The notes: generated by a model not told the origin, from the sequence alone. Positions 35,806 to 45,216 are shown, counted from the stretch's first letter. The stretch: 64,000 nt of DNA from JBGPQJ01 sp963709295 (GCA_963709295.1 CAVPVW010000008.1:558001-622000), one strand, 5' to 3'. Translations and numbers: made by a program.

Positions 35806-36507
35806 CTAAAAGACGAACCATCCCACAATCACGGAAGCCAGCGTGACCGTGATGTTGTCGATATCCTTGAATGGCAGCGACTCGACGACGGTTCCAACCA
35901 CGGCGACAGCGGTAATCGGAATCAGGTAGGCTGAGAACGGTGCCGGGAAGATGCCAGCGTAGACATAGACCAGCAGCACCAGCGCGGACAGGATCCAGCC
36001 GCCGAAAAACACCCCCAGCGACCCGGCCACCGTTTTCGCCGGGCTGTGCGGCAGTTTGGCGGAATTGAATCGCCGCCCGGTGATATCCGCCAGGCCGTCG
36101 CCGCCGCACATCATCATCAACGCCACAATGCCGATGGGATTCTCCGTCCAGAAGAAGATGGTCAACAGGATGAACATGATGCCGTAGTACAGCGGTCCGC
36201 GCAGGATCTCGCGCCGGTCGCCGGTGCGCGACATGGCCTTGACCGAAGCCTCGTCCTTCATGACGCCCAACCCCACCAGCACAAACTGGACCGTGATCAG
36301 CAGCGGCACGAGCATCGCCAGATAACGCGCATACCAGATGTCGGGGAACATCAACCAGCACAGCACGTAGATGGGGCCTGTGCCGATATGGATGATCTTG
36401 CGGCTCAGGCGGGATTCGATCCAGCCCTTGTGGGCGAAGAAGTCCATCAGGCGCAGCCAGGCGATGGCGGCGGCAAAGGTCAGACCGGTGGCAAGGAAGG
36501 GATTCAT
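35806..36507 (-). CDS. Phytol/dolichol kinase-like membrane protein
   Basis: 233 aa with about seven membrane helices. RKIIHIGTGPIYVL near the N-terminus and GGDGLADITGRRF ... KTVAGSLGVFFGGW match the CTP-dependent polyprenol/phytol kinase family (VTE5-like). Such enzymes recycle isoprenoid alcohols. ATG 36507 has AAGGAG 7 bases upstream; a TTG two codons earlier is less likely. Substrate is uncertain (phytol, dolichol or diacylglycerol). Confidence 0.75.
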   Translation of the reverse strand: MNPFLATGLTFAAAIAWLRLMDFFAHKGWIESRLSRKIIHIGTGPIYVLCWLMFPDIWYARYLAMLVPLLITVQFVLVGLGVMKDEASVKAMSRTGDRREILRGPLYYGIMFILLTIFFWTENPIGIVALMMMCGGDGLADITGRRFNSAKLPHSPAKTVAGSLGVFFGGWILSALVLLVYVYAGIFPAPFSAYLIPITAVAVVGTVVESLPFKDIDNITVTLASVIVGWFVF

Positions 36508-36602
36508 CGGCAATCTCCTTGGGAAAGTGCTTCTATTTTAGATCCAAATACTACAGCCCGTGCGTGAGATCATGAATTTCGTTCTATAATGGGCAGAATT
36601 CG

Positions 36603-37295
36603 ATGAAAGCCAACCCTTCCTCACAGGAATTCCTGCTCGGCGTGCGCGACGAACTGCCCATCCTCGTGGGCGTGGTTCCGTTCGGGATGATCTACGGCAT
36701 CCTGGCCCTCAGCGCCGGCGTGGACGCGGCTGCCGCGCAGGCCATGTCCGCGATCATCTTCGCCGGCTCGGCACAGTTCATGACCGTGCAATTGGCGGGG
36801 ATCGGCGCGCCGGCGGTCGTGATGATCATCACCGGTTTTGTGATCAACCTGAGGCACGCGCTGTACAGCGCCTCGGTGGCGCCTTATGTGCATCACCTCA
36901 GCCCGGCCTGGAAGGGAATCCTGGCCTACCTGCTCACGGACGAGGCCTACGCGGTCACCATCACCCACTACCAGCGGGAGGGCGACGAGAATCACAGACA
37001 CTGGTATTTCCTCGGGGCCGGGCTGGCGTTGTGGACCTCGTGGCAGCTCAGCACCGCGGTGGGAGTCTTCCTCGGGGCGCAGGTGCCGGCCAGTTGGGGG
37101 CTGGAGTTCACCCTGGCGCTGACCTTCATCGCGCTGGTCGTCCCTCAGATCAAGGACCGCCCCAGCCTGCTGGCCGCGCTGACCGCCGGGGTGGTCGCCG
37201 TTCTCGCCGCCGGGCTGCCGTACCGACTCGGCTTGCTCACCGCCGGACTGGCGGGGATCCTCGTCGGGTTGTGGAGCGAGCAGAAATGGAAATGA
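36603..37295 (+). CDS. azlC: AzlC-type branched-chain amino acid exporter subunit
   Basis: 230 aa integral membrane protein. Family marks: FLLGVRDELPILVGVVPFGMIYGILAL, IIFAGSAQFMTVQLAG, GFVINLRHALYSASVAPY, LLTDEAYAVTI. With AzlD it exports branched-chain amino acids and their analogues. The 3' end overlaps azlD by 10 bases, giving translational coupling. No Lrp-type regulator (AzlB) is adjacent. Confidence 0.92.
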   Translation: MKANPSSQEFLLGVRDELPILVGVVPFGMIYGILALSAGVDAAAAQAMSAIIFAGSAQFMTVQLAGIGAPAVVMIITGFVINLRHALYSASVAPYVHHLSPAWKGILAYLLTDEAYAVTITHYQREGDENHRHWYFLGAGLALWTSWQLSTAVGVFLGAQVPASWGLEFTLALTFIALVVPQIKDRPSLLAALTAGVVAVLAAGLPYRLGLLTAGLAGILVGLWSEQKWK

Positions 37296-37609
37296 GCATC
37301 TGGGTGGTAATGGTCGTTATCGGCGCGCTGACCTTCCTGACACGACTCTCGTTCATCGCGTTGAGTGGACGGTGGGAGGCGCCTCCGCTCTTCCGCAGCG
37401 CGCTGCGCTTCGTGCCGGTCGCCATCCTGACCGCCATCATCGTGCCCGAGCTGGTCATGCACACCGGTATGCTCGATTTATCGCTGACCAATCCACGCCT
37501 GCTGGCAGGGGCGCTCGCCATCTTTGTCGCCTGGCGCACGAAGAACACGGTGCTGACCATCGTTATCGGCATGACAGCATTTTGGGTATTGCAGATAATA
37601 ATAAAGTGA
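37286..37609 (+). CDS. azlD: AzlD-type small exporter subunit
   Basis: 107 aa with about three membrane helices: MSIWVVMVVIGALTFLTRLSFI, FRSALRFVPVAILTAIIVPEL, LLAGALAIFVAWRTKNTVLTIVIGM. It is the partner of AzlC. ATG 37286 (M-E-M-S-I) lies inside the last azlC codons; a second ATG two codons later is an alternative. A 16-bp hairpin covers the stop codon. Confidence 0.9.
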   Translation: MEMSIWVVMVVIGALTFLTRLSFIALSGRWEAPPLFRSALRFVPVAILTAIIVPELVMHTGMLDLSLTNPRLLAGALAIFVAWRTKNTVLTIVIGMTAFWVLQIIIK

Positions 37610-37637
37610 CAGTCACCTCGAAGGTGACTGTCACTTT
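37603..37637. terminator. Bidirectional terminator with GTGACAGTCAC stem
   Basis: AAAGTGACAGTCACCT, CGA loop, then the exact complement (16 bp). AT-rich on both sides. It lies between convergent azlD and the lipoprotein gene, and is related to the hairpin at 38996-39020. Confidence 0.75.
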
Positions 37638-37657
37638 AAATAATCCCTTTCTCATCG

Positions 37658-38875
37658 CTACGGGCAGGTGACTTTCGGCACCTCTCCGCCTCCGTCGGCA
37701 GCGATCCCCGCAGCTTGTTGCGGCAAGCCCGCGACTTTCGCACATTGGTTGGCAAGCAGCCACCAGTTGGTGATCTTCGCTTGCCCCTCCTGGAGGGTGA
37801 TTGACAGACTCCTGGCAAATTCAATCAACACCAGCATCTGGCCAACTTTCGCTTTATCAGCCTTTTCCCCAGGCTGCGGATTGATACACGTATCACATGT
37901 TTCCCGCACGCAATCCGTCAGACGTTCCAGCACGGCATATTGGTCGATTTTTATATGGGTTTGAAAAGAGGCAGACATATTCGCAATCTTGACCTTGGAA
38001 AGCCACCGTTCCAACTCCAAAGCTGTGTTGCTCACCTTGGTGCAGCTCGTGTTATCCAGATTTTCTATTAAATTCTTGACTCTTCTGTCATAAGATTTAT
38101 TCAACGCTTTTTCCAACTTGGATACTTTTACAGGCTCAATGTGTACCAGAGGCGCCAGCTCCTGGTCATCCTGGCTGGCAGGATTAACAGGCGGGTGCGC
38201 GAGTTGACTTTCGATCTCGCTCTGCAGGACTTGCGCTACTCCGTACAGGCTGAAATGGGTTACATAGAACTCGGCATAGGTCTTGCCGTCATAAGAGGAG
38301 AATGTCGCCGGGTAAAGATGCAGATCATCACCGGTACCATCAGCAGCAAAGCCAATCAGCGTGGATGGGTCGTAATCGCCGGGAATCTCCATGGTGAGAT
38401 CAGCGCTTTCCACCAGCTTCGCGCCATCCGGCCCGAGGTGAACTGCCGCCAGATACCCCTGACTGAAGGGCAGTCCCTCAATGGAGGAAACAGGTGTCAT
38501 GGTGATATCGGAGTCGTAATCGATGGCCAGTTCTCCGTTTTCATCTTCCTTAAGAATCATATCATTCATCAGATACAACTCGAATAACACTCCATCCGCC
38601 GATTCTGTTTTAACGGACTGGGTATAACTCCCCTTATTATAGGTGGCTGCATTTTCAGTGTCTAGCGTGGCAGTGACGTTGATCGGATCCGGCGTGAGCG
38701 GGAAGACATCCTCATCCACTACGGGACTCTCAAGGCTGGGTTCAGCGCTCGGCGATAGCGGAGCTCCGTCTTCATTCTGCACAGAACTGTCGGAGCCGGG
38801 TGATGACACAAGACTGCAGGCCATGATGGTAAACAAAGAAACAACTAAAACTGCCAGGGAAAGACGCCTATTCAT
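37658..38875 (-). CDS. Hypothetical lipoprotein
   Basis: 405 aa. Start at ATG 38875 with GGAGGAG upstream. Signal MNRRLSLAVLVVSLFTIMACS with Cys20 as lipidation site, then a Ser/Pro/acidic linker. The middle is beta-rich (FELYLMNDMILKEDENGELAIDY and GYLAAVHLGPDGAKL). The C-terminal third is helical with six cysteines in CVRETCDTCINP and neighbours. No catalytic motif is seen; probably an extracytoplasmic binding or structural protein. Hairpins with related stems flank the gene on both sides. Confidence 0.7.
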   Translation of the reverse strand: MNRRLSLAVLVVSLFTIMACSLVSSPGSDSSVQNEDGAPLSPSAEPSLESPVVDEDVFPLTPDPINVTATLDTENAATYNKGSYTQSVKTESADGVLFELYLMNDMILKEDENGELAIDYDSDITMTPVSSIEGLPFSQGYLAAVHLGPDGAKLVESADLTMEIPGDYDPSTLIGFAADGTGDDLHLYPATFSSYDGKTYAEFYVTHFSLYGVAQVLQSEIESQLAHPPVNPASQDDQELAPLVHIEPVKVSKLEKALNKSYDRRVKNLIENLDNTSCTKVSNTALELERWLSKVKIANMSASFQTHIKIDQYAVLERLTDCVRETCDTCINPQPGEKADKAKVGQMLVLIEFARSLSITLQEGQAKITNWWLLANQCAKVAGLPQQAAGIAADGGGEVPKVTCP

Positions 38876-38988
38876 TAACTCCTCCTCCAAAATTAGATTG
38901 TGTCGAAATCAAGTGCTGAATTATAACTCTACTTTTCAGGTAATGTTTGTTGAATTTAGACAGCCACGATGAGCAACACGGGTGTTAA

Positions 38989-39020
38989 TAAAAAAGACAG
39001 TCACTTCGAAAGTGACTGTC
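38989..39020 (-). terminator. Terminator with GACAGTCAC stem
   Basis: GACAGTCACTT pairs with AAGTGACTGTC (11 bp, CGA loop), followed on the minus strand by TTTTTTATTAAC. Ends the gene at 39047. Confidence 0.75.
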
Positions 39021-39046
39021 ACGAATAGAATCAAAAGGTTGAATGC

Positions 39047-40890
39047 TTATCCGGTTAGCTCCCTCAGCCTCTGCCACATCAGGAACACACCCAGCGCCAC
39101 CAACCCGCCGACCAGGATCCAGTCCCAGAAATGGATGAACAGGATCAGCGCGCTGACCAGCGCCAGGAATAACGTGATGCGCGTCATCGTTTCAATGAAA
39201 GCTCCGCGCAGGATGGACTCGGCTAGTACGAACAATATCATGATGATCACCAGGCCCGCCCAGATAAACGAGGGGGCGAAGAAGATCAATGCAGCAATGG
39301 CGAACAGCATCAGGCTCAAGCTGATCGCTGCCCAGGTCTCGGCCGCGCGACCAAAACGCACCCGCGTGGCGCGGGCCGGCACTGCAAGATGGTGGATGTG
39401 CGCACGGGGCTCGTCCTGCACATTCACCTTCATCCGCTCGAGGCGCTGGGTCAATCCCTGCTGGAGCGCCCCGTTCTCGAGGTGTTCGCGGCGCAGGTTT
39501 TTCACCTCGTCTGCCAGCGCGTTGCATCTTCTTTTCCAAAATTGCGTATTGTTTTGCCAGATGAGGGTTGCCTTCCATCCCTTTGAGCTTGATGCCCAGC
39601 GCCTGAAGTTCAGCCGGCCTTCTTGGGAATCAGATGTTCCAAGTTCATTCTGGCGGGCGGTGATCTCATCGCAGTTATTCTGGAGGTAGTCCAACGCCTG
39701 CGGAGGCGGAGGGATCTTGTCGAGACCGGCAAACCCGAGCGGGTCATACCAGGAGCCTCGCGGAGATCCGTCGCGGTTGTACATGGGGCCCGCCGGTGCG
39801 TTCTCACCCGAAATAGGATCGCGCGCGAACAGCCCCCACAACCCGCGGTACTGCCCCACCCAGGGCGTGGATTCATCGACTTGAACAGGCGCCCAGGCGC
39901 GGGGTTGTCCGTGCCCGACCTTGAGTCCGTCGCCGCGTGCAAAGTCCACGAACGGGATGCGGAACGGATTCCCGGCCGGCTGGTCCAGCACCTCGGTCCA
40001 GAACTTATTCAGCGTCCGGTTGATCCAGTTGACCCAGCCCGGCATGGGCAGCGTGACTTCGGCCTGGTATTCTCCGGGGCGGAAGTAGGAGGCATGTGAG
40101 CCGGCCCCGGCATAGATGACCGGGTGCCCCTCGATGAAATCCAGTTCGCTGAAGGTCGTCCCAGCGGCGGCGCAGGTCATCCCCGTGGAAATCGTGCGAG
40201 GCATAGGCCGCCCACTCGGGCACCAACTGTCCTTCGTCCTCATACAGGTAGATGCAGACGTTCTCCCAGTCGGATTCGTGGTCGTTGACGCCGTGGAAGC
40301 CGGAACGCCAGCTGTTGTAACAGTAGAAATACCAGTACTGCAGCACCGTCCAGCCGTTCTGGCGGACGACGCGCCCGTAGTAGGTGTATTCTTCTTTCTT
40401 CTCATGCATGCGCTGGTAGGCGATCTCGGCCGCCGCGGCAGTGGCGGAGGATACCTTGCCGCGCAGTAAGGAAAGGAGAGGGAGAAGAGTGCATCAGCCA
40501 GGCGGGGCAGGAAACCGCCGCGCGCCAGGCGGCCCATGCCGACGTGGAAATAATTGCCCAGCTTGCGCCGCAGTTGGCCTGCTCGGTCAGCGCGATGGCT
40601 GCCTCGGACAGCGTGAGCGTTTCAATGAAGCGCAGGAAGCGCACGGTGCCGAACACGGCGGGCCGCTGCTGGACCAGGTTCTCGAGGGTCAACTCACCCT
40701 GCTTGACGACGACCTCCTCGCGCCCGTCGGGGTAATGCGCCCACAGGCTGCATTCGCGGACATAGCGGTCCACATCCATGGGGAAGAATTGCTCGCCTTT
40801 GGTGAAACGCACGACCGGCTCGAACTTGCGCAGCAGGTCGAGGTCAGGGGTACCGGCAGTGGCTGTGGGGCGGTCAGAGTATGGGTGCAT
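39047..40890 (-). CDS. Hypothetical VPS62-like protein with C-terminal membrane helices, five frameshifts
   Basis: Restored length about 610 aa. Segments in order: KFEPVVRFTKGEQFFPMDVDRYV; RRKLGNYFHVGMGRLARGG; EIAYQRMHEKKEEYTYYGRVVRQNGWTVLQYWYFY; ESDWENVCIYLYED; HPVIYAGAGSHASYF, a pattern seen in Vps62-like proteins. A coiled region (LERMKVNVQ) and four C-terminal membrane helices follow. The segments lie in different frames with breaks near 40570, 40470, 40160, 39618 and 39525. This density is above other genes in the window and suggests either local assembly error or a true pseudogene. The start overlaps the upstream gene by 17 bases. Function unknown. Confidence 0.6.
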
Positions 40891-41332
40891 TGATATCCGT
40901 CCTTATTCCGAAGATACGCTGCACTTCCACCTGGCTGAGGGCAAAGGCGATGACCACGTCCGAGACCATGATGACGTAATTGGGGTGCGCAAAGTAGAAG
41001 TAGTCCACCAGGCCGACCACCATCGAAAAGCCGACCCAGCTCATCAGCATGACCCAGCTCCAGCGGCGCATGCGCAGGAAGCCGATCAGCACGATCACCA
41101 GACCGATGGCGAGGATGAAATAGAAAATGCTATCCATCAACGCCCGGCCTGCCTCCGTGAGTTCAGACTCTGTGTAGTACGGCCCTGAAAGCCCGTTGGC
41201 GAAAACTTCCAATTCAACCAGGGGTATGAACACCTGGTACAAGCGTACGATGAACAGCACGACGATGGCCATGCTGATGACGGTCACCGCGATGGGACGC
41301 TTCTTCCCTTTTGATTTTTTCCGTTTGAACAT
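40874..41332 (-). CDS. Hypothetical four-helix membrane protein
   Basis: 152 aa. Start at ATG 41332 with GGAGG upstream. The basic N-terminus (KRKKSKGKKR) is followed by helices near 20-40, 70-95, 100-118 and 122-140, with the loop FIPLVELEVFANGLSGPYYTESE outside. It overlaps the start of the gene that follows on the minus strand, so the two form a transcription unit. Not recognised. Confidence 0.7.
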   Translation of the reverse strand: MFKRKKSKGKKRPIAVTVISMAIVVLFIVRLYQVFIPLVELEVFANGLSGPYYTESELTEAGRALMDSIFYFILAIGLVIVLIGFLRMRRWSWVMLMSWVGFSMVVGLVDYFYFAHPNYVIMVSDVVIAFALSQVEVQRIFGIRTDINAPIL

Positions 41333-41394
41333 GCCACGCCTCCACATACTGCGGATTTTGTAAATAAATTATACAGCGGGCGCTCAAATTAGAA

Positions 41395-42189
41395 TTATTT
41401 TCCCAGCACCAATCCGGTCGGGTCGATCTCGTGCAGGACGCGGCGTTCCTCGTCCGTGGGCGGCGAGGTGACGGAGATATCCCCCGGGACGAGGATCTCA
41501 AACTCGCTGTTGGCCTGCACCTCGTCCACCGTCACGCCTGGGTGAAGGCTGAGCAGCATGAGCCGCTTGGTAGACTCGTCGAAGCCGTACACGCCGAGTT
41601 GGGTGATGACCCGGTAGGGACCGCCGTCCGCGGGCAGGCCGGCTGCTTCGCGCTGGCCGGGTCCGCCCAGGTAACCGGGGGTGGTGACGAAGTCCAGCTG
41701 GTTCATGAAGGTGCGCTTGCTCTGTCCGCGCATGATGTACATCGTCCGCCAGCAGAACGAGCCGATATCGTTGGCGCCGCCCGAGCCGGGAAGGCGGGCC
41801 TTGGGATGAGCCCAATCCCCGATGACGGTGGTGTTGATGTTTCCGTACATGTCCATGGCGGCCGCGCCGAGGAAACCGTAGTCGATGTAGCCCGCCTGCG
41901 CCGCGGACATCACGTCGTGCATCGAACTGGCGGCCACTGCACGGTGGTAAGTACGCGAATCGCCTACCGAGATGGGCAGCACCGGCACCTGCGGCCCCAC
42001 CCCGCCTGCCTCGAAGATGATCAACATTTTCGGAGCGGAAGTCCTCTGGGCGAGCATGGAAGCGATCATCGGCATGCCGGTGCCCACGAACACCGAGCGG
42101 TTATCCTCCAGCAGGCGGGCAGCCACACAGCACAGCAGTTCCACCAGGGAGTAGCCGGCCGCAGGAGGGACGGGATCCACTTTTTGCAT
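41395..42189 (-). CDS. CoA-transferase family I subunit B
   Basis: 264 aa. It resembles glutaconate CoA-transferase-type beta subunits: LLCCVAARLLEDNRSVFVGTGMPMIASMLAQ, YGFLGAAAMDMYGNINTTVIGDW, then LPGSGGANDIG. Moves CoA between carboxylic acids; the acid is unknown. The GSGGAND segment matches the conserved S/GxGG(A/N) loop of beta subunits; the catalytic Glu is expected in the beta subunit of this family but was not assigned with certainty. It starts just after the alpha subunit gene, GGAGG upstream. Confidence 0.82.
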   Translation of the reverse strand: MQKVDPVPPAAGYSLVELLCCVAARLLEDNRSVFVGTGMPMIASMLAQRTSAPKMLIIFEAGGVGPQVPVLPISVGDSRTYHRAVAASSMHDVMSAAQAGYIDYGFLGAAAMDMYGNINTTVIGDWAHPKARLPGSGGANDIGSFCWRTMYIMRGQSKRTFMNQLDFVTTPGYLGGPGQREAAGLPADGGPYRVITQLGVYGFDESTKRLMLLSLHPGVTVDEVQANSEFEILVPGDISVTSPPTDEERRVLHEIDPTGLVLGK

Positions 42190-42191
42190 GG

Positions 42192-43220
42192 TCAGCTCCT
42201 CCCTTCCACGTCATCTGCTGAAATTGGTTGCATCTGCTCGATTTGTTTGAGCCGCTCGAAGAGTTTGCTCCCGCCGACTTTTTCAAGATACTCGCTGAAA
42301 TCCTTCACACCGAAGACATATTTGTCGAAATACTCTTTCGCCCCGGCTTCGGTCTTGGACTGCTCCAGCCAACCGCGGATGTGAGGCTCGTCGAAATAAT
42401 ACAGGTACGGCATCTGGCTGGGATGCGCTCCGAAGGGCACCTCGCAGACCGCATCCACCACGTAGAAAGGGATGGCCGTCTGGCGCGGGTCGCGGCGGAT
42501 CAGCTCCTCGTCGACGATCTGCTCTGTCGTTAAGATCACGCGGCGGGAAGCGCGAGCCAGTTCGAAGTCCTCCACGAGAATGCCGTCGATCTGGGCGTTG
42601 CCATATTTGTCGCAGCGCGGCACGTGGAACAGGGCCACGTCCGGGTAGGCCGCCGGCAGCAGGGTGACGGGCTTGCCGCTCCACGGGTCGCGCACCTGCT
42701 TGGCGGAACTCTTCTCGAAGGTGTCGGTGCCGCCCAGGTTGCGCACGGCGATGAAAGGCACGCCCATCATGCCCGCCAGGAAGCGCCACTGGTAGCCGGC
42801 ATTGGACAGCTCTGCCACCACCCTGACCTGTCCGTTCTCGACCGCGCGCCGGCCGGAGGGCGACAGTCCGCGCAGCTCGTGGCCGAAGGAGTAGGCGCAC
42901 TCGACGCGGCTGACGCAGCCCGCCCCGATCAGCAGGTCGATGTCGTGCACGGCGGTCTTGCCGGCGATTGCCAGATCGCGCCGCTTCTGGCGGATGATCT
43001 CGTACACGAGGCTCATCGGGATGCGAATATGCCCGAAGCCGCCAAACGCGATGTAATCGCCGTCGCGCACAAATTTTGTCACCGCCTGCGCGACGCTCAT
43101 GCGCTTGTCGATCAGCCCGCGCGGCTTGTTCTCGCGGACCCAGGCGCGGTTTTCGTCGGGGTCATGCCAGCCGAGCAGCTCGCCGCTTCCTTCTGCAAGG
43201 ATTTCCATGGACTTGGTCAT
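42192..43220 (-). CDS. CoA-transferase family I subunit A
   Basis: 342 aa. Alpha-subunit features: GLIDKRMSVAQAVTKFVRDGDYIAFGGFGHIRIPMSLVYEIIRQ, the P-loop-like GKTAVHDIDLLIGAGCVSRVECAY, then LLPAAYPDVALFHVPRCDKYGNAQIDG. Forms a heteromer with the downstream gene product. AAGGAGG precedes the ATG. A TATAAT lies 27 bases upstream of the start at 43247-43252 with no clear -35 box. Substrate not determinable. Confidence 0.82.
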   Translation of the reverse strand: MTKSMEILAEGSGELLGWHDPDENRAWVRENKPRGLIDKRMSVAQAVTKFVRDGDYIAFGGFGHIRIPMSLVYEIIRQKRRDLAIAGKTAVHDIDLLIGAGCVSRVECAYSFGHELRGLSPSGRRAVENGQVRVVAELSNAGYQWRFLAGMMGVPFIAVRNLGGTDTFEKSSAKQVRDPWSGKPVTLLPAAYPDVALFHVPRCDKYGNAQIDGILVEDFELARASRRVILTTEQIVDEELIRRDPRQTAIPFYVVDAVCEVPFGAHPSQMPYLYYFDEPHIRGWLEQSKTEAGAKEYFDKYVFGVKDFSEYLEKVGGSKLFERLKQIEQMQPISADDVEGRS

Positions 43221-43348
43221 CAGGCCTCCTTGGGAATGATGAATCCATTATACGGCAAGTGCCTCAGAGAGATTCACTCTGGGGCACTTGGAAGTAAATT
43301 GTCTTTAATTGATTTTTCGGTCTGCGGCCGGATTGATTTTCTTCAGTC

Positions 43349-43678
43349 TCACTGATCTTGAAGAGCGGACTGCAACACTTCTGCCACCCAGCTGTTCAGA
43401 CTTTTGTCTTCCAACTTTGCTTGAATATAGGCCTTGCGGTGCAGCTCCGTGGGCAGGCGGACGACAAACTTTCCCGAAAATGGCTTCTCTGGCGATTCGC
43501 CACGTTTGGCGCAAAACGCCAGATAGTCATCCACAGATTTGTGAAATGCCTCCTGGACCTCATCAACGGTGGCACCTTCAAAAGTAATGACATCACGGAC
43601 ATTGATCACTTCCCCGTACAAAATGCCCGCCTCGTCGTCAATTTCAACCTTACCAATATAACCTTTATATTCCATCAT
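43349..43678 (-). CDS. hicB: HicB-type antitoxin
   Basis: 109 aa. The N-terminal partial RNase-H-like HicB fold (YKGYIGKVEIDDEAGILYGEVINVRDVITFEGATVDEVQEAFHKSVDDYLAFC) is joined to a C-terminal ribbon-helix-helix/Arc-like DNA-binding part (GKFVVRLPTELHRKAYIQAKLEDKSLNSWVAEVLQSAL). Neutralises HicA and represses the operon. The ATG overlaps the hicA stop by 4 bases. Confidence 0.92.
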   Translation of the reverse strand: MMEYKGYIGKVEIDDEAGILYGEVINVRDVITFEGATVDEVQEAFHKSVDDYLAFCAKRGESPEKPFSGKFVVRLPTELHRKAYIQAKLEDKSLNSWVAEVLQSALQDQ

Positions 43679-43929
43679 GGCTTTACTCCTGCTGCCTCGA
43701 GAAACCTGCGAACCGATTTGACTGCTCCCTTGTTTGTCTCCTTGCGCGGATGCGGCCGGTGGAACACAGCACGAACACCTTTCAAAGCAACCCGCACCCG
43801 TGAGCCATTCCCTTCTGTGATTTCAGCGCCTAACGCAATCAAGAGGGCTTCAATGTCCCTCCAAACAATATTGGCGCGTTCAGGCTTTTCGAAAATGGCT
43901 TCCAGCGTTTTACGATGTTTGCTGTCCAC
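43675..43929 (-). CDS. hicA: HicA-type mRNA interferase toxin
   Basis: 84 aa double-stranded-RNA-binding-like fold: KTLEAIFEKPERANIVWRDIEALLIALGAEITEGNGSRVRVAL and the His segment VFHRPHP that carries the catalytic-type histidine. It cleaves mRNA when free of HicB. GTG start at 43929, with no clear ribosome binding site because the operator palindrome ends 3 bases upstream. Toxin-first order as in other hicAB loci. Confidence 0.88.
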   Translation of the reverse strand: MDSKHRKTLEAIFEKPERANIVWRDIEALLIALGAEITEGNGSRVRVALKGVRAVFHRPHPRKETNKGAVKSVRRFLEAAGVKP

Positions 43930-43932
43930 CGC

Positions 43933-43961
43933 ATAATAGTATCATTAATTGATACTATTAT
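43933..43961. promoter_or_regulatory. hicAB operator palindrome
   Basis: ATAATAGTATCA, spacer TTAAT, TGATACTATTAT: perfect 12-bp arms immediately upstream of the hicA start. Fits a HicB binding site controlling its own promoter. Confidence 0.8.
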
Positions 43962-44024
43962 CAAGGGTCTATTATCCATATCTCGAGGCTATTACCCTTC
44001 TTGTTGATGAAACGTGGCGAGTGC

Positions 44025-45185
44025 CTAATTCCCGTCGCGAATGACCATCCCGTTATGGATGACCATGCGGATATCGGTCAGGGCCTGCAGATCCTCCAGG
44101 GGGTTTCCGGAAACGACCAGAACGTCCGCGATCTTGCCGGCTTCCAAGGTCCCAACCTGCTCTTCGAGGCTGAGGACATGAGCGGCGTTCTTTGTGGCTG
44201 CCAAAATGATCTGCATGGGAGTCATCCCTGCTGCGGACATCTGCTCGATCTCGTACATCGGGATTCCAAGCTCGAATTTGCCCGGCCCGCCGCCGTAATC
44301 ATTGCCGAGCGCCACATTGCCGCCGTGCTCGATAAAATTGCGGAGATTGAGCACACAGGTGCCAACCGGAGCACCATAATTACGGAAAACGGTGAACGTC
44401 GGCGTCATGGAGATACCTTTCGCTACCATTTCCTGCCAGACTTCATCCGGGACCACATCGTAGGTGATGTGGGCAATGTCATCCACGCCGGCATCCACGA
44501 GGATTTCAAGATACTCCGCCTGCATGATATGACCCGAGACCTTCGTCCCACGTTCATGTGCGGCGGAGAGGATAGCGGCGATCTCGTCACCGGTCAGCTT
44601 GGGCAGTCCCGAGGTCCCGGCATAGCCGTCCTCCATCGAAATCTTGATCATGTCCACGCCGGCATCCAACTCCTCGAAAACCTTCCGGCGTGCGTCCTCA
44701 GGCGAGGAGACAAACAGGTCGCCGTAGCCATTCGGGACCGTGATCATGTAACCTGAGGAGACGAGACGGGCATTCATCGGGTCCTGCGCGGCGGAGTCGC
44801 GAAAAGCCATCAACTCATCCAGCGGCTCAGACGACAGAATCCCCTCATCCCGCACCGTGGTAACACCGCCGTAAGCCCATGCTTGAAGATTTTCCTCGCG
44901 GAACGCAAAGTGGACGTGGGCATTGATAAAGCCGGGCAGGATGGTGGCTCCCTTCACATCAATGACGCGTGCCCCTGCGGGGATTTTGATATCCTTCCTG
45001 GAGCCGACCGCCACAATCCGCTCACCCTGGATGATCAGGACCGCATCGGGAATCGGTTCCGCACCGGTACCGTCAATCAAGGTGCCGTTGACCAACGCCA
45101 GGGTATCAACCGATGGTGCAGAAGACATACAACCGGTGAGCAAAAGGACTGCCATCAAAACAAAGAAAAACTTACGAGATGTCAT
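44025..45185 (-). CDS. Amidohydrolase-family lipoprotein
   Basis: 386 aa. Lipobox LLTGC (Cys19). Metal-site marks of the imidazolonepropionase/prolidase-like amidohydrolases: PGFINAHVHF near residue 90, GHIMQAEYLEI with a later metal-ligand His, and NDYGGGPGKFELGIPM near 300 with the DxGG metal-ligand Asp. The end, GTLEAGKIADVLVVSGNPLEDL, is the usual beta-sandwich. Secreted hydrolase of cyclic amides or peptides; substrate unknown. Last gene of a minus-strand run with an M20 peptidase directly upstream. Confidence 0.85.
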   Translation of the reverse strand: MTSRKFFFVLMAVLLLTGCMSSAPSVDTLALVNGTLIDGTGAEPIPDAVLIIQGERIVAVGSRKDIKIPAGARVIDVKGATILPGFINAHVHFAFREENLQAWAYGGVTTVRDEGILSSEPLDELMAFRDSAAQDPMNARLVSSGYMITVPNGYGDLFVSSPEDARRKVFEELDAGVDMIKISMEDGYAGTSGLPKLTGDEIAAILSAAHERGTKVSGHIMQAEYLEILVDAGVDDIAHITYDVVPDEVWQEMVAKGISMTPTFTVFRNYGAPVGTCVLNLRNFIEHGGNVALGNDYGGGPGKFELGIPMYEIEQMSAAGMTPMQIILAATKNAAHVLSLEEQVGTLEAGKIADVLVVSGNPLEDLQALTDIRMVIHNGMVIRDGN

Positions 45186-45216
45186 AGGGTTCCACTTAAC
45201 TAATAAGTCTCAAGCT

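Noticed and set aside
37031..37609. 192-codon frame as the azlD start
   Set aside because: Its first 85 codons lie in the azlC gene in another frame. Only the last 107 codons match AzlD.
43244..43292. Firm promoter for the CoA-transferase genes
   Set aside because: A TATAAT is present, but a hairpin occupies the spacer and no -35 box is found. Kept only as a remark.
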